64,000 nt of DNA from Chlamydomonas reinhardtii. Its lineage: Eukaryota > Chlorophyta > Chlorophyceae > Chlamydomonadales > Chlamydomonadaceae. Numbering within the stretch: the stretch's first letter is position 1; each line of letters opens with the position of its first letter. Below, one piece after another: positions 38,301 through 51,100 of this stretch. Both the position numbers and the translations under genes were made by a program. The stretch lies in contig NC_057013.1 of NCBI RefSeq assembly GCF_000002595.2, positions 6,410,159-6,474,158 of the forward strand. Direction: 5' to 3'. The notes under the pieces are model-generated. The model saw nothing but the letters and a program-made list of their open reading frames with translations. It did no database searches and had not been told where the DNA came from.

Positions 38301-39695
38301 ATTGGAATGAACTACTTCCACCCCACACACCACCCGCCCCTCAGCCTCACCACGCCCGCCGCGGGGCGCCTGGGCTGGGAGTCCGCGGCGGCCGCCTCCT
38401 GGCCGCCGCCGCTCGAGTCGCTGCGCACCCTGTCGCTGACGGGCTGCGGGCTGCGGGGCCTGCCGCCCGCCGCACTGGCGGCCTTCCCCAGCCTCACGGC
38501 CCTGGACCTCAGCGGCAACCCGGACCTGGGCACCAGTGGCGGCGGCGGCGCGGCGGTGGCTGACGCGGCGGCGGCGGCGGCGGCTCTGCCCATGGAGCTG
38601 TGTGCGCTGACGGCGCTGGCGGAGGTGCGGATTGGCGGGAGCTGCAGCGGGGTTGGGACGTCAAACGGGGGTGGCCGGGGTTGGGACGTCAAACGGGGGC
38701 GGCCGGAGCTGGGACGTCAAACGGGGGCGGGCAGCGTGGGGGCGTCACGGCAAAAACATGCATGCGGGGTCGGCGAGCTCCGGAGCTGTGTGCGTGCTTA
38801 CAGTCGTACTCCAGCTCACATAGCCAGCTCATGAAGACACACCTTTCCCCACATCACTGCTTCCCCTGCACCTGCCTAGGTGCGGCTGGCGGGCTGCGGT
38901 CTGACGGCGGTGCCGGCGGCCCTACTGCGCATCCCCACCCTCACCGCCCTGGACCTGTCCGCCAACTCCCTCTCCTACCTGCCCCTGCCGCCGCCGCCGC
39001 CGCCGCCTCCTACACACGGCCTAGTGCCTGCCGGCTCGCAGCTGGCGGCCTCGTGGGCCAACGGCACCGCAGCCAGCCACAGCCACAGCCACAGCCGGGC
39101 CTCGGCGGCCTCGCCCACGCGGCTGCAGCCGCAGCCCGGCGGTGGCGGCGGCGGCGGCGGTGGCTGGGGCGTGGCGCCGGTGGCTGCGCCCGCGCCTCCG
39201 GCACATGGCGGCCCCGGCGGCTCCTCCGCTCTGACGCCCTCCTCGGCCGCAGCCGCCGCGGCCGTGGCAGCTGCGGGCGGCCCGCTGGCTGCGGCGTTTG
39301 CTGGCGGGCTGGTGCGGCTCAACATCGCCACCAACCGCTTCACGGCCTGGCCGGCGGGGCTGGCGGGCTGCACGGCGCTGCGGGAGCTGGTGCTGGGGGC
39401 GCCGCTGGTGGCGCGGGCGGCGGACACGGGGGAGCTGGAGCGGTGTGTGGTGGCGCTGATGCCGCGGCACCGGCCCAAGGCCACGGCTGCGGCTGCGGCT
39501 CAGGCGGGTAGCAAGGAGCCGCAGACTACTGCGGGTGACGGTCCGCCGCCGCCGGGGGCAGCAGGCGGATGCCTGGAGCGGCTGGAGGTGCGCGGCGCCA
39601 GCTTCGAGCCGCGGGCGGTGCGGGCGCTGCTGGCGGTGCAGCGGCTGGCGGCGGCGGCGGGCGGCGGGCTGAGCGTGCAGGCCCGGGAGCTGTGA
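35335..39695 (+). CDS. F-box and leucine-rich-repeat protein
   Basis: Such proteins are substrate adaptors of SCF ubiquitin ligases. Exon 1 (35335-35601) carries an F-box: ALTDDVLVHIFRLL, then LPLVCKRWSALLG. Exons follow at 35902-37050, 37586-37665, 37975-38106, 38345-38624 and 38880-39695, all joined in phase, giving about 907 residues. Leucine-rich repeats appear as LRSLRLHGSAG, LRCLRLSQLWI, LIELSLLRCCLVEGVL, LRTLSLTGCGLRGLPPAAL, LTALDLSGNPDL and LTALDLSANSLSYLP. Between the F-box and the first repeats is a long Gly/Ala/Ser-rich insert including about 22 Gly encoded by GGT repeats. The start ATG is the first in frame and could be preceded by another exon. The specific substrate is unknown. 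Confidence 0.85.
36759..36824. repeat. (GGT)n coding microsatellite in F-box/LRR gene
   Basis: About 22 GGT triplets are read as poly-glycine in the frame of the gene. Confidence 0.95.
38645..38745. repeat. ~28-bp minisatellite in F-box/LRR intron
   Basis: About three units of the form GGGACGTCAAACGGGGGCGG lie directly after the exon that ends at 38624. A fourth, decayed unit may follow. Confidence 0.85.
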
Positions 39696-40092
39696 GGCGG
39701 GTGAGGGGTGGGGAGGGGGTCATGTATTCATGTGCCCAACGAAGTAGGTCCCAATATGGGGGTAGGTTCAAGTGGGTGAACCAAGCGGGACGGAGCTGTG
39801 GCATGAGGGAGCTGGGGTAGAGGGACTGTTTGTAGCATGCCCAGTCAGGGCATAGAGGAGACGTAGATGCTTCGCTGTCAACGAGAGAGGGGTGTGCGGG
39901 GTGCTGTGATGCTATTGTCGCGGGTCGAGTGCGTCGTCAGGGGCCTTCGACTGCGGCGACGGAGCTCATGCACGGCGCGGACGCATGCAATGCCTGCTGC
40001 AGCATGAGACTGCACAATGGAATTGTAGCGCTCTTGTCATGCGCCCGAAGTACCTGTTACGAACATACCACAAAGGAACTAGGTACGCAAGC

Positions 40093-40097
40093 TGTAA
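40093..40097 (+). terminator. TGTAA polyadenylation motif, F-box/LRR gene
   Basis: TGTAA lies about 400 bases after the stop codon at 39695 on the sense strand. Confidence 0.5.
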
Positions 40098-40539
40098 CAG
40101 GATGATGCCGGCCCGTCAAGCCGCACGCTGGCGGAGACTACGCGCGCCTCGCCAGACGCCGGACAGCCGATGCTCTGCGGCTTTGGCTTGCAGCGAGTGC
40201 GTCACGCTCTAATTCATGAACGTGTTTGAAGGGCCCCGCAAGTGGGCGGGGGGGGTAACTTCGAACCAATCCCGTCAGGAAACAGTCGCGCTGCAAGGAG
40301 AAACTGCAGACGCATATGCGAGCTGTGGTACATCACCATAGGTAGACGGGCGGGCTTGGGCAGCGTAGCGGCAGGTGGAAGGAGCAGTCCAGAGCAGCTC
40401 TGAAGTCATGTCAGCATGCAGTGCGAGCCGCGCGCGGACCCCGTCGCCCAACTATAGTTGCAAATCTATGCTGACATACTCACCTGTACGCGAATGGAGG
40501 AGGGGGTGACCGCGGCACCCAGGCGCAAGCACTACTGCG

Positions 40540-42470
40540 CTTCACCTCGCGCTGGTTCGCGCCGGTACCTTCCAGGCCCTGTCCAAGCGGCCAGCTGAGG
40601 CCGAGGCGGGCGTGCAGCGCGAGGCTACTGGTAGCCGCCAGCCGGGCACCTCAACACATACAGCCGCTGACCGACAGCGCGGGGGCGCAGTGGTTGGCAC
40701 CAGCTGCAGCAGCACGAGCGGCGGCAGCGACGGCTCCGGCGGCAGCGCCAGCGCGAGCAGCGGCGGCGCCGGCTCGTGCGGAGGGCCTCGCTCGTGGGCC
40801 CGCCGCGCCGCCGCCAGCAGCCCGCCGGAGCCCAGTGCCCAGCTGCAGGGCGCCTTGGTCGGTCGGGCGGTGGGCTGCCGGCTGTGCTGCGCCACTGCGC
40901 CACTGAGCGCCCTGAGCGCCCCCAACGAGTGCCTGGCTGCTGGCGACGTACGGCGGCCGCGGCGGCCACATAGCTTTCTGTTTGGACTCCTGGGAGCACC
41001 GGCGGGAGCCTGTCGGGGCGCATGCATGCCGCTGTGACCACCCTGATATTGCGGGTGTGGCTGCCGCCTGGCGCCAGCATTGCCATGGAGATCGCAACAT
41101 CTACAGCCGTTGACGCAGACGTGCGTGTGGGTTCTGCAGAGCACGCTGCGGTGGTTGGAGCTGGTCGGTGGTGAACGGCAGCGGGGCCGCCGACACCGGC
41201 GCCGCGGTGCCGCCCACCGCGGCGCCGCTTCGTGCTAGCGGGCACCCCGTGGCGGTTTCAGAAACGGCATGCGATGACGACGCGGCAAGCGCATGCAGGG
41301 ATTGCAGGCGCTTGCCGAACCGATGGGTCGGGCTGCGGCAGCCATCCATCTGGGGCTGCGGGAGCTGCAGCACTTCGTGCTCCACGACCTACCTGCGCGC
41401 GGGGGAGCCGTTGCGCGCGGCGCTGAGGGCGTGCCCGGTGCTCCGGGCGAGGGCGGCAGCGGCGGCAGGAGATGAGACGAGGAGGAGCAGCAGGAGTGGC
41501 GCACCCGACTTGAGTGGCTTGTCCATGCGCTGGTGGCGGTGTGTGCGTGTGGCGTATGCGGCCTTAGCACCGGAGGAGTGGCCGTCCTGGCTGGGTGGCG
41601 GTAGCGGTGCCACTGGCCGCGGCGGCAGGGGCTACGTCGGCAGGAGCAGCGGGAGAATGAAGTGCGGCGGCGGCAGCGGGAGGCCGGGCCGCGACGCGAA
41701 ATGCAAGGCAGCAGCCACAGCGCCACACGCAGACGCAGTCGGGGGCGGCGCACCGGTTCGCAGTGCTAGCGGATGGCAGGGCCTCTCCCGCAGCTCCCGC
41801 AGCGGCTGGTGACGACGGCAGGGCCGTGCCGCGCTTGGCGAAGCGCTTTGTACTTCTGGTGGCGCATTCGCTGCGGCTTGCGGGTGTTGCTGGTAGTGGT
41901 GTCGGCGCTGCGCGCGAGTGCTGCTGGTGCTGATAGAGCCCGCAGCAGTAGCAGTAGCAGGGGCAGGGGCAGGGGCAGCAAGGGCGTCGCCAGCAGCAGT
42001 GCGGGCGCGGGCGCTGGCATGGGACCTGTGTCAGTTGGCAACGGCGTTGACGGGACAAATGGCGAGGAGGAGGAGGAGGAGGAGGAGGTTGCATGGAAGG
42101 CGCTCGTGAGACATCTACGTGTGCGGGTGCGACGGGCGGCAACGGTTAAGGAGTCGGTGGTGCCGGGTAGGTAGCAACAGCCGCGACGGCGGCGGAGGGA
42201 CGAGCGGGAGCCGTGTGTGCGTGCGTGGCACGAACCGCAAGAGCAGCCAGGGTTTGTAAGAGCACAAGTACGACCTGACGGTGGCAGGTGCACGTGGCCG
42301 CGTCCTGACGTACCGCAATCACTTGAATTTCAGGCCGTTGGAGGTGCGGGACTGACTGTCTGCGCTGGGGAGACGTGCGTTGTTGCAGAACCTACCAAGT
42401 TGGTATGGCTGAGGCATGTGGACGTCCATACTTTCAAGGCAACAGGCAGCAGCGTTGCAGGTTGAAGAGT
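40540..42470 (+). other. Coding-like region, gene structure unresolved
   Basis: Several plus-strand stretches have protein-like codon use but change frame repeatedly. Examples are TFQALSKRPAEAEAGVQRE (about 40570-40630), AVTTLILRVWLPPGASIAME (41032 on), VPRLAKRFVLLVAHSLRLAG (41828 on) and EEVAWKALVRHLRVRVRRAA (about 42085-42145). Clear GT/AG borders joining them were not found. It is either a multi-exon gene with low-complexity segments or a decayed gene. No family is recognised. Confidence 0.3.
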
Positions 42471-42671
42471 GTGTGTCGCGCGCGCGGGGTCCCGCGCGCG
42501 GGCAGGTTGCATCAATGCCAGTGATGAATTATCGTATGTGCCGCTTGATGTGCCGCAGTGCGATTGGACTTCAGACGCTAGCAAATCTGCCTGGAGCGAT
42601 GTAAGGGCCAAAAGGGGCTAAGCAAGAGTATACAGGAAGATTGAGAGTGCAGCAGGTGCAACAGGGGGGCA

Positions 42672-42984
42672 GACTGTCGCCTTTGCGTGGCTTGCTTGGG
42701 GCCCGATATTACTGCGACTGGGGCCCCCGTCACGGCCGGCGGGAGAACCTTGGCGTCGATTATGGAGACGAGCCTTGCTTCTGGGGAAGCGCCTGGCGTC
42801 TGTCCGCCATTCGCATGAGTGCCCGGAGGTACCGTATGTGCAGCTCGGTATCACCTTTGCGGGGCAAGCCGGCGCGAGTTTTGCCGCTTGCCACTTTGGC
42901 GCCAACAAAGGGCCCACTCACTGCAGGCTTCTGTGAGCGGCTCCAACAAGCGCTCTCGTCAACACGTTGGTCGCCCTTATGTGT
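42672..42984 (+). repeat. ~310-bp dispersed repeat, copy 1
   Basis: It is about 90% identical to 45465-45768 in the same orientation. Shared landmarks include GACTGTCGCCTTT at the left, CGCATGAGTGCCCGGAGGTA in the middle and GTCAACACGTTGGTC at the right. No coding capacity or terminal repeats were recognised. Confidence 0.88.
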
Positions 42985-45464
42985 ACAACCCTGCACCCCG
43001 CTTCCATATGCGCTTCAGAGCAGGCATGGCCGATTGGCGGCTGCACGCTGCTGCACCCAAGCAGCCGCCAGCCATTAGGCACGACTCTGGCCTCATCACC
43101 TCTAAAGGCTCCGAATCCTATACAAGCCAACTCGCCCTCCATGAGCCGTACCATGCCCATCCTTGACGTTGCGGCCCCTGATGCATCGAGAGGCGTAGCG
43201 TGCGTGCACATCCGGCGGGGCAGTGGCGCAGTGTGTCGGGCCACAATGGCACATTTAGCACTGGCACATCGGCTTTGGTGAAATCCGTGGCCTGGCGTCA
43301 CGCGCATTGAGGCAGGGGAGGTGTGTTGCGGTGCTGCCTGGGCCCCCGCCCCCCTTATCCCCCTTCACCGTGTCCACCCGCTCGGCCAACCCCCCTTTCA
43401 TTCCTCGCTTACCGTACTCCAAATAAACCAGGAGCACCTCACCTGGAGCGGCATGGTTGACGCCCTCGGATGATCACGTCACCACGAGCAACCGGGGCAG
43501 GGCAACAGCGGGCCAGGGGCCGTGGCATGCAGCGGTGTGTCAGGGCGTGCCTTGGGGTGTGCAGCGGTTCGGCTTACCGCCGTCCGTCGAGGCCCCTGGG
43601 CCCTGGCCGCTGCCCCCTTTTCCCCCTTAAACTTTGCCATGCTAACAAGGAAGCAGCCTGAAGCTTGCAGAACCTGGCAAAACAGGCGGGACGAAGCCAG
43701 CGTTTCGTCCCTTGGGGGTTTCCAACGGGCAACTGCCCGATAACCGCATGGATAACCGGCCACGACTGCTTGCAAACCAAACAATCCAAAATCACTGTTG
43801 AGCGCCTCCGGTAATGACATGTGTGCAATTTGCTGGTCTGTGCTATTTAGCCAGTTACCGGTTGTGCAGGCGAATCGCTAATACCCCCGTTGCGGCCTCA
43901 AACTTCGACCGGTGACAATACAACCCAAGCTTGCCCATTCCGCACAGGGCTTTCATCCGAAGATGGCCGTGATCGATAATTAGTATGGTTTCCTTTGCAA
44001 GCAATCAAGGCGTTTGGGCCAATGAGTAATCGCCTGTCCCGCCCGGCCGGTAGCGCGTGCCGCCCCTTGCCCGGCCGCCCCGATCTGCGCGGAACAGGCA
44101 GTGCGCCAGAGGAGATGCGGAACCAGGAATCACCCCTCCTCTTCTACTGAGTGGCAAATGAATTGGGCTGGGTCAGACGAAAGGTCAGGTGGGGGCGAAA
44201 TCAGGGACGGCGGCGGTCACGGTAAAGTGAGTACTCACGCCATGAAGTCAGACGAAACGCCGCGGAGCACCACCGTCAAACCCCCCTTGCCCATGCTGAT
44301 CATTCAGTTGTTACTTCTCTGTTGTGCCGCTCATGTGCTGCTTGCTTCTTCACCCCTGCGGCACCGGACCAATGCGGGGTAGCAGAAAGCCAATGCGTGT
44401 GGGCTTGTGTGTGTGTGAGGGGGGGGGAGCGTATGGACACCGCGAAGTGGCAGGAGGACGGCAAACAGGACAAGCAGCAGTGACCCAGACTGGGAGCAGC
44501 GGCATGCGAGGGCGTTAGCGAGTGGACATGAGCTGTCGACATTTCCTGGAAGGCAGCGCAACGCAGAGTACTGTTTGCTGACGCGAGTGAGGGGTTAAGT
44601 ACCCGCCCTAACTAAACCAAACCGCGGGGGACTGTAAAAGTAGGCAACCGGAAGGTAAGCGCTATCATGCCTCCATCATGATAGCCCACACATCCAAGAG
44701 CGTCTGATGCCGTGCACATCAGTTGCGTGGGGCCGCGCCTCGTTATAGCGACGCACGGCGCTGCCTGTGGTCGAGGGTCTGAATAACGACGGACACGCTG
44801 CCGTACTGTCGCCCCCGTGACGCATAATGGCTATGGAGGACTTCTATGTCACAGTTGACATATACACAGGTTCGTGCAAGGTCGGGGGCCCTTGTCCGGA
44901 GGGGGGCAGATGGGTGCCGCGGGGCGCGGGGGGGGGGGGGGGGACGGGGTAAATAGGTGATAGGGCGGGCGGCGTCGCTGCATGGTTTTGCGACGCACAC
45001 TTGGGTTAGCCCATGACCATGCTCATCGCATATGATAAATTTAGTCGACCTCTTTCTGTGACAGCGAGGTCCGGCGCCGAAGGGTGGGCAAGGTGGTAGC
45101 GACCTTCGCCACGGAAGCAGGCGCTAGCAGCCCGCACACCGTTTGCCGCCCCTGCAATTTTATGCAGTGCCATAATTACGGCAACATGTATTCATGAAGA
45201 CTTGGAGACACTCAATCATGGCCCACTGGGAAAAATTCAAGTACGGCGCCCGGCTGTGACGGTTGCCCCCATATTCCACTGTCCTCAATTCTGAGTTTCT
45301 TTATAGACTCGACCTGTACCAAAGATGTGCTACGTAGAGTAGTATTTAGGAAGTAGATATTGTGCATAAACAGCTCTGCGTGGGTGTCTTGCTACACTAG
45401 TCGACGCGCCTGTTGGTTTCCGGCAACTCTGCGGGCGTTCGCAGCTCTTGAAGCAAACTGGCGG
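42985..45464. other. Intergenic DNA between two direct repeats
   Basis: No gene is supported. A perfect 8-bp inverted repeat (CTATCATG/CATGATAG) lies at about 44664-44686. A homopolymer of 16 G lies at 44928-44943. Confidence 0.45.
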
Positions 45465-45768
45465 GACTGTCGCCTTTACGTGGCTTGGGTCCCATTAACA
45501 CTGCGACTGGGGCCCCCGTCACGGCCGGAGGGAGAACCTTGGCGTCGATTATGGAGACGAGCCTTGCCTCTGGGAAGCGCCTGGCGTCTGTCCGCCATTC
45601 GCATGAGTGCCCGGAGGTATGTGCAGCTCGGTATCACCTTTGCGGGGCAAGGCGGCGTGAGTTTTGCCGCTTGCCATTTTGGCGCCAACAAAGTGCCCAC
45701 TCACTGCAGGCTTCCGTGAGCGGCTCCAACAAGCGCTCTCGTCAACACGTTGGTCACCCTTATGTGTG
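45465..45768 (+). repeat. ~310-bp dispersed repeat, copy 2
   Basis: This is a direct copy of 42672-42984. Together the two copies bracket about 2.5 kb of gene-free DNA. Confidence 0.88.
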
Positions 45769-45997
45769 GCAAAGCCGGGCACCCGCGCAGGTGTGGCCAG
45801 GGTCGGGGAGGGATTTTCCCGTCGCGAGCAAAATTTCGCTGACCCCCTTGCTTTCTACTGCTACGTAGTTGAGTTCTGCGCTCCGGCGAGTACAGTCGGC
45901 ACCTGTCGGTAAGCACGGGGGACGTTTGCAGGGCCGGGACATTGAGAGGGGGTGGTGCGCGGATACTCACTGTGCATGCTCAATTGCCTGCCTGCAG

Positions 45998-48133
45998 CTG
46001 CCGATAACCTCGAGCAGGAGACATGGAATGACCTCGAGCACTGGAGGGGCCGGGAGGTGCGCGAGTTTGAGGTCGGGACCGAGACGGCGATTCACATCCG
46101 AGCCACCTGCCCGGACGTTTATAACACGCAAATTGGCACGCCTGCAGGCTGGAGCTCGCAGACCCACCCCACAGCATGTAGTGGGGCAGCAGGTGAGAGC
46201 ACAGGGGCGTCGGGACGGCGCGTCGACGTGTCGTTCACTCTCGGAGGCGCAGTTTGGGTCCGGTTCCAAGCTAGTTTGGGGTGTACCCAGCGGCCTAGGA
46301 GGCAGGCAGGGCCGTGATGAAAGCGTCACAGGGTCGGCCCAGAGCTGACACGCGCGGGGCACCCAACCTCCCACCTCTCTGCGCCGGTATGCTCCGCCCG
46401 CCTTCCCTCATTTATCCCCCGCCACGACCACAATCCCCCCCCCCAGGGCGATGAGATCAGCGCCTCCATGCGCGCCACGCTGGTGGACTGGCTGAGCGAG
46501 GTGCGCGACGAGTTCCGGCTGCACGCCGAGACGCTGTTCCTGGCGGCCTCCTACCTGGACGCCTACCTGGCCGCCAAGCCCGTCAGCCGCGGCCGCTTCC
46601 AGCTGCTGGGCATGGCGTGTCTATGGGTGGCGGCCAAGTTCGAGGAGGTGTACCCACCCCCCCTGGTCGCCATGCTGGCCATGGCCGAGAACATGTACAC
46701 GGCGGCGGAGCTCACGGCCATGGAGAAGGAGGTGAGGAGGGCGGGTGTGAGGGCGGGTGCGGCAGGTCTTTTGGGGAGGGGTGTGTGTTTTGTGGTGGAG
46801 GCAGCGAAACGGTGGTGAAAATGTGACATAGGCAGCGGCTTGATGCTCAGCGGCACTCGGGAGAAGCGCTTCATGCCATCAAGCTCCAGGCCAGCAGTCT
46901 TCCGCCTCGCTGCCTGCCTTTCTCATGCTCCCGTGTGACCCTCGCACCCCGCCCCCACCTTTGCAGGTGCTGTTCACGCTGGACTTTGGTCTGGCTGTGC
47001 CCACGCCCCTGCGCTTCCTGCACTACATGCTGCAGCTGGCGCACCTGCCCGCGCACCCCGGCGAGGCGCTCAGCTGCCGCCGCCTGGCGGAGGCGCTGCT
47101 GGAGCTCAGCCTGCTGGACCTGGCGCTGCTGGGCGCACCCGCCAGCGCGGTGGCGGGCGCCGCGGTGTACCTGGCGCTGGGCATGCGGCGGCACCACGAG
47201 GGGCTGCAGGGCGTGGTGCTGCTCAGCGGCGCGGACCCGGCAGACCTGGGAGACCTGGTGCAGGTGGGAGGGGGCAAGGGGCGCGTTAGGGAGGGAGGGA
47301 GGGAGGGAGAGGTTTTTTCAGGGTTGAACGGCCCAAGCAGGGATTATATTGGGATATTCAAACAATCGCACAGCCTTTCACAGCTTTTTCCATGCTTTTT
47401 CTTGATACTTTTTGAAATTTGTCTGTCGCCCCCTGTTCTCGGTGGCTTGGAGCTGACCTGCCTCCACCCGCTTCCCATGTGCCGCCCGCAGCGCCTGTCC
47501 CGTAACCTCCACGAGGCCGCCTCCTCGCCCCAGCCCTGCGCGCTGCTGTGCCGCTACAAGGCCTGGGAGGGGCTGCACGGCCGCACCGCTCTGGCCATTG
47601 CCGCCGCTACCGCCGCCCAGCAGAACGCCGCCATGGCGCCCGCAGCCCCTCCCATGGCGGCCGCCGCCATGGACACCGACCTGACCGCCGCTGCAGCCGC
47701 ACCCGCGCCTGCTGCCGGCGTGATGGATCACGAGGTGGAGTTTGAGGCCGAGCCGCATGCGCCCTCGCCGCCACCCGTGCTGCGCCAGCAGCAGCTGTCG
47801 CGGCCGTCGTCCTCGTCCGCAGCCCACCACCTGCCGGCCCACTACGCCGCGCAGCAGCCCGCCTCGGCTCACGGTCACGCGGCGCACACCGGCGCCGCGG
47901 CCTACCACATGCCCGCGGCGGCGGCGCTGGCGGCGGCTGGCGGCCTGGTGGCTGCCTCGGCCGGCGCCGCGGCGCTGATGAGCGGCGCCCACGGCCACCC
48001 CCACCCCATCCACCACCACCACGTCATGTCGCTGGCGGTGCACCATGTGCCCACCACCGCGACCATCGCCACCTCGGTCGGCGCAGCAGCTGCTCTGGGC
48101 GGCCTGCGCCTGTCCTCCGCCGCCTGCTGCTAG
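45998..48133 (+). CDS. CYCAB1: A/B-type mitotic cyclin (CYCAB1-like), 5' end unresolved
   Basis: This is a cyclin that would activate a CDK, plausibly CDKA1 or CDKB. The cyclin box starts in the exon 46447-46731 with GDEISASMRATLVDWLSEV, then RDEFRLHAETLFLAASYLD and ACLWVAAKFEEVYPP, and continues at 46967-47263 with VLFTLDFGLAVPTPLRFLHY and the C-terminal cyclin fold. The last exon (47492-48133) has CRYKAWEGLHGRTALAIA and then a long Ala/His/Pro-rich tail ending SSAACC. Two upstream exons are proposed: 45998-46056 (NLEQETWNDLEHWRGRE) and 46148-46192 (AGARRPTPQHVVGQQ), which join in phase to GDEIS. The first coding exon was not found. The A/B assignment is by motif and by remembered synteny next to CDKA1. 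Confidence 0.85.
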
Positions 48134-51100
48134 GGCGGCCGGCCCCCACCGGCCCTCGGCCTGCGGGGCTGCCAGCAGCAGCGCGGGCCACCATGTCTCC
48201 CGCGTGGCTCCGGGGCCGGGGCATGCAGTATGCATGTGAGGCGCAGCGAGGACACAAGGTGATGACACGTGCGACAAGATGCGGCAACACGCAGCGCGGC
48301 CAAGACCACAAGGGGTGTCAGAGAGTCCAACGACTACACCCCCGCCGCCATGCGCATGTCTGCACACAGCGTCAGCGCTTGAAAGACGCAAGGTTGCTAC
48401 AGATGGCACAGATTTGCCAGTTGGGTACATGGTGCTGTGTGCGCAATTTCCGGGGTTGGGGAATATTCTTTTCGTGGGGCCACACAAATTGAAGGTGGTG
48501 TACAGAGGTCGGGCGGTGAGCACGCGGTTGTGTTTGGCTACATTGCCATATCGCACCGCTACTCCAGGCAGAGATAAAGAAGGGATCTTGGCTCCCGCAC
48601 AAAGCGTGTGAAGGCCTGGATGCTGCCGCACTGTGCTGTGAGGCGAAGAGCGCTTGCGGGGTCGCACTGCTCTTCTTCGCGCGCAGCTCTTATCTTGCGT
48701 TTGTTTCTTTTACCTTCATGGTGCGCGCGCTGCATGTGCGCCTCGGGAGGCGAGTCGGGTCGCGTCCAGCCAGCATGGGTCGTAATGACGTGTGCGCCGG
48801 CGCAGAGGGCGGCACGCACCCGCGGTCCTGGCGCACGCCGCTTGCCCCCACTAGGCATGTCGGAATCATGGGCCAACCCAATCACCTCCACTTCATCGGT
48901 TTGCTGGTCAGCCTCTGCACTCGGTGTGCTGACGTGATGTATCCGGGGTTTGTGTTTGGACCGGCAACATGTGCGGACCTTTGCACAGGCAACGGGTGGC
49001 GTTGGCAGCGGGCTGCTTGCGCTGGCCTACGGCGGCACCCCGCCGGGTGTTCATTTAACTTCATCCGTGTGGTTGTTCGGTATGTGTCTGGTAGTGGTGA
49101 GCAGCTCTAGGTGACCGATACTGAGAAAGGTCCCAGGGGTGCTACAGAGCAGATCTCAATCTGAACGGTGGGAGCTTCATAGCGCTCGCCTCGGAAGCGG
49201 TATGTGGGTATGTTATTGAAGGCCAGGGCAGCCACTGGGCTGATGGAATAGGGGCGCATAGTGGCGCCCGAGCAGCCCAGTTGTTAGCCGCCGGTGCCTA
49301 CCCGGTGCCTCTATGCTCACACGGCCTGCAGCGCTTCACAAAACAGGACACGGCGCTGCGGCCTGTGATGCGACTTTGGTGCTCTTCATGTCATGTGTGT
49401 GATGATGGTGCTGGTGTGGTGTGATATGGTGGTAGGAAGTCCATGGGTAGGGTGGCAGGCTCTGAACGTGCGAACTCGTGCGTGATTGCCTTTGTTTATG
49501 TTGGGTGGGACCGACTGCATTGATTATGTGTGCTCTCTTCCAACCGAGGCAACTCAGGTCGTGCTGCTGCAACTGGGAAGAGGGCGTGCCTCGTATCTAT
49601 GTGTTTGGTCGTGAGGGGAAGGGTGTCACGAGCTGTAGGGCGCGCGGCCTGTTGCCGCCGCCGCTTGGGGTGCCCCCCGCGTGGGCTCAGGGTGTAGCTA
49701 CGGGTGGTTTGCTACGAAGCCTTTACGGAGTCCGAAAGCTTGTGAGAAGAAGACCACAAAGGGTGAAGGTGTTTTCGGTTACGGTTGTGTTTGAACCTTG
49801 CCGTTTGGCAGGGTGGTTGGGCCGGGGGGGATGTCACATGGCACGCCGTGGTGGTGCGGTATGCTGCGGCTTGGCGCACACCTGGGGTGTGGACGGATGG
49901 GTGGGCGGGTGGGTTCCTGGCGCACATAGGCGCAGGTGTGCGCTTGCACGTGTGCTAGTAGACAAGCGCTCACGTCATAATTCTAAATCGCACTGGTTGC
50001 TTGCGTTGCTGAGGCGCTTTCTTGAAATATAAAGTGGCGGCCAGCCATTTGACTCAAGGCTGGCCACCTGTGTGTGTGTGTGTGTGTGTGTCACTCTGCT
50101 TTGGACGCCGTGAGCTCTGCGCGACTGCGCCGTAGCTCAAGGGCCCCGGCCAGCTTCGTGTGTCCTATGCAGAGGTGGTGTGACGGGGACTCCGCTGCTT
50201 GGATCACCAGCGCTTCATCCCTATGCGACAAGCCTGACGTTTATTACTTGTCGCCGATTCAGAAGCGGTGAGACGGGGTGAACTGCTCTCACGTGTCTCA
50301 GCATACCTAATTTGCGGCGTTGGCGTGTGTGTGTTCCCGTTGTCTGCACATTATTTACGCAAGTATGCGTGAGTCGTTCGGTATGAGCGGGTGCTTGGTA
50401 GGACGGTGTGAAGGCCGGCGAGGTACACACACACACACATGTGCTGCACTGCATTGCGGCACCTGCCCGCCTGGCACCTGTCCCGCCTGCCGTCCCAGTC
50501 CCAGCCGTGCGCCATGCCTGCCATTGGTTGCTGGCACACGCGGGTGGAGACGGACATGGATGGATGCGGATAGGGATGTCGAATGGCGAAGGGCCGCAAC
50601 AGGTGGCAGGATGCGCCTGCCCGTCTAAAGGCGTGCGTTTGCACATGATATTGCAGTGTGTATACCAGGACATTAGACTGCGGAGCCAAGGTGGCACATG
50701 AGAGGGTGGTGGCGCGGATTGCAGCGCACCAGCCCATGGCAGCGGCGTTGATGCGGCCGGGAATCACCGGTGGCAACAGTGGAGACCGATTTTGAGCAAT
50801 GCTTTACTTGCGGGAGCAGAAAGCAACTAGGCACTGCGGATGCGATAAAGGGTGGAAGTGGCCCCAGGCACGGGCGCAGCCGTTTGGCGCCCTTGCTGGC
50901 GGCGGCGCTGTGACGGTGGCGCTGTGACCGGCGGCGGAGCCCGGTGACGAGGCGCGGCTCCGTGCCGCCGCGCCCATGAGCACCCGGCCACACCAGCACA
51001 GAGCACTGCGGGTCGGGAAGACACTGGAGCGCGTGTGCTGTTGCATGTGTTTGTGTGGGCGAGCGAGAGCGAGAGTGTGTGCGTGGGAGAGAGACTGGGC

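Noticed and set aside
41168-41812. 214-codon plus-strand frame as an independent gene
   Set aside because: Three frames are simultaneously open here in GC-rich DNA, and the best-biased stretches jump between them. It is reported only as an unresolved region.
49478-50032. 184-codon plus-strand open frame in the gene-poor interval
   Set aside because: It is Gly/Trp/Arg-rich without GC3 bias or recognisable motif and is not supported as a gene.
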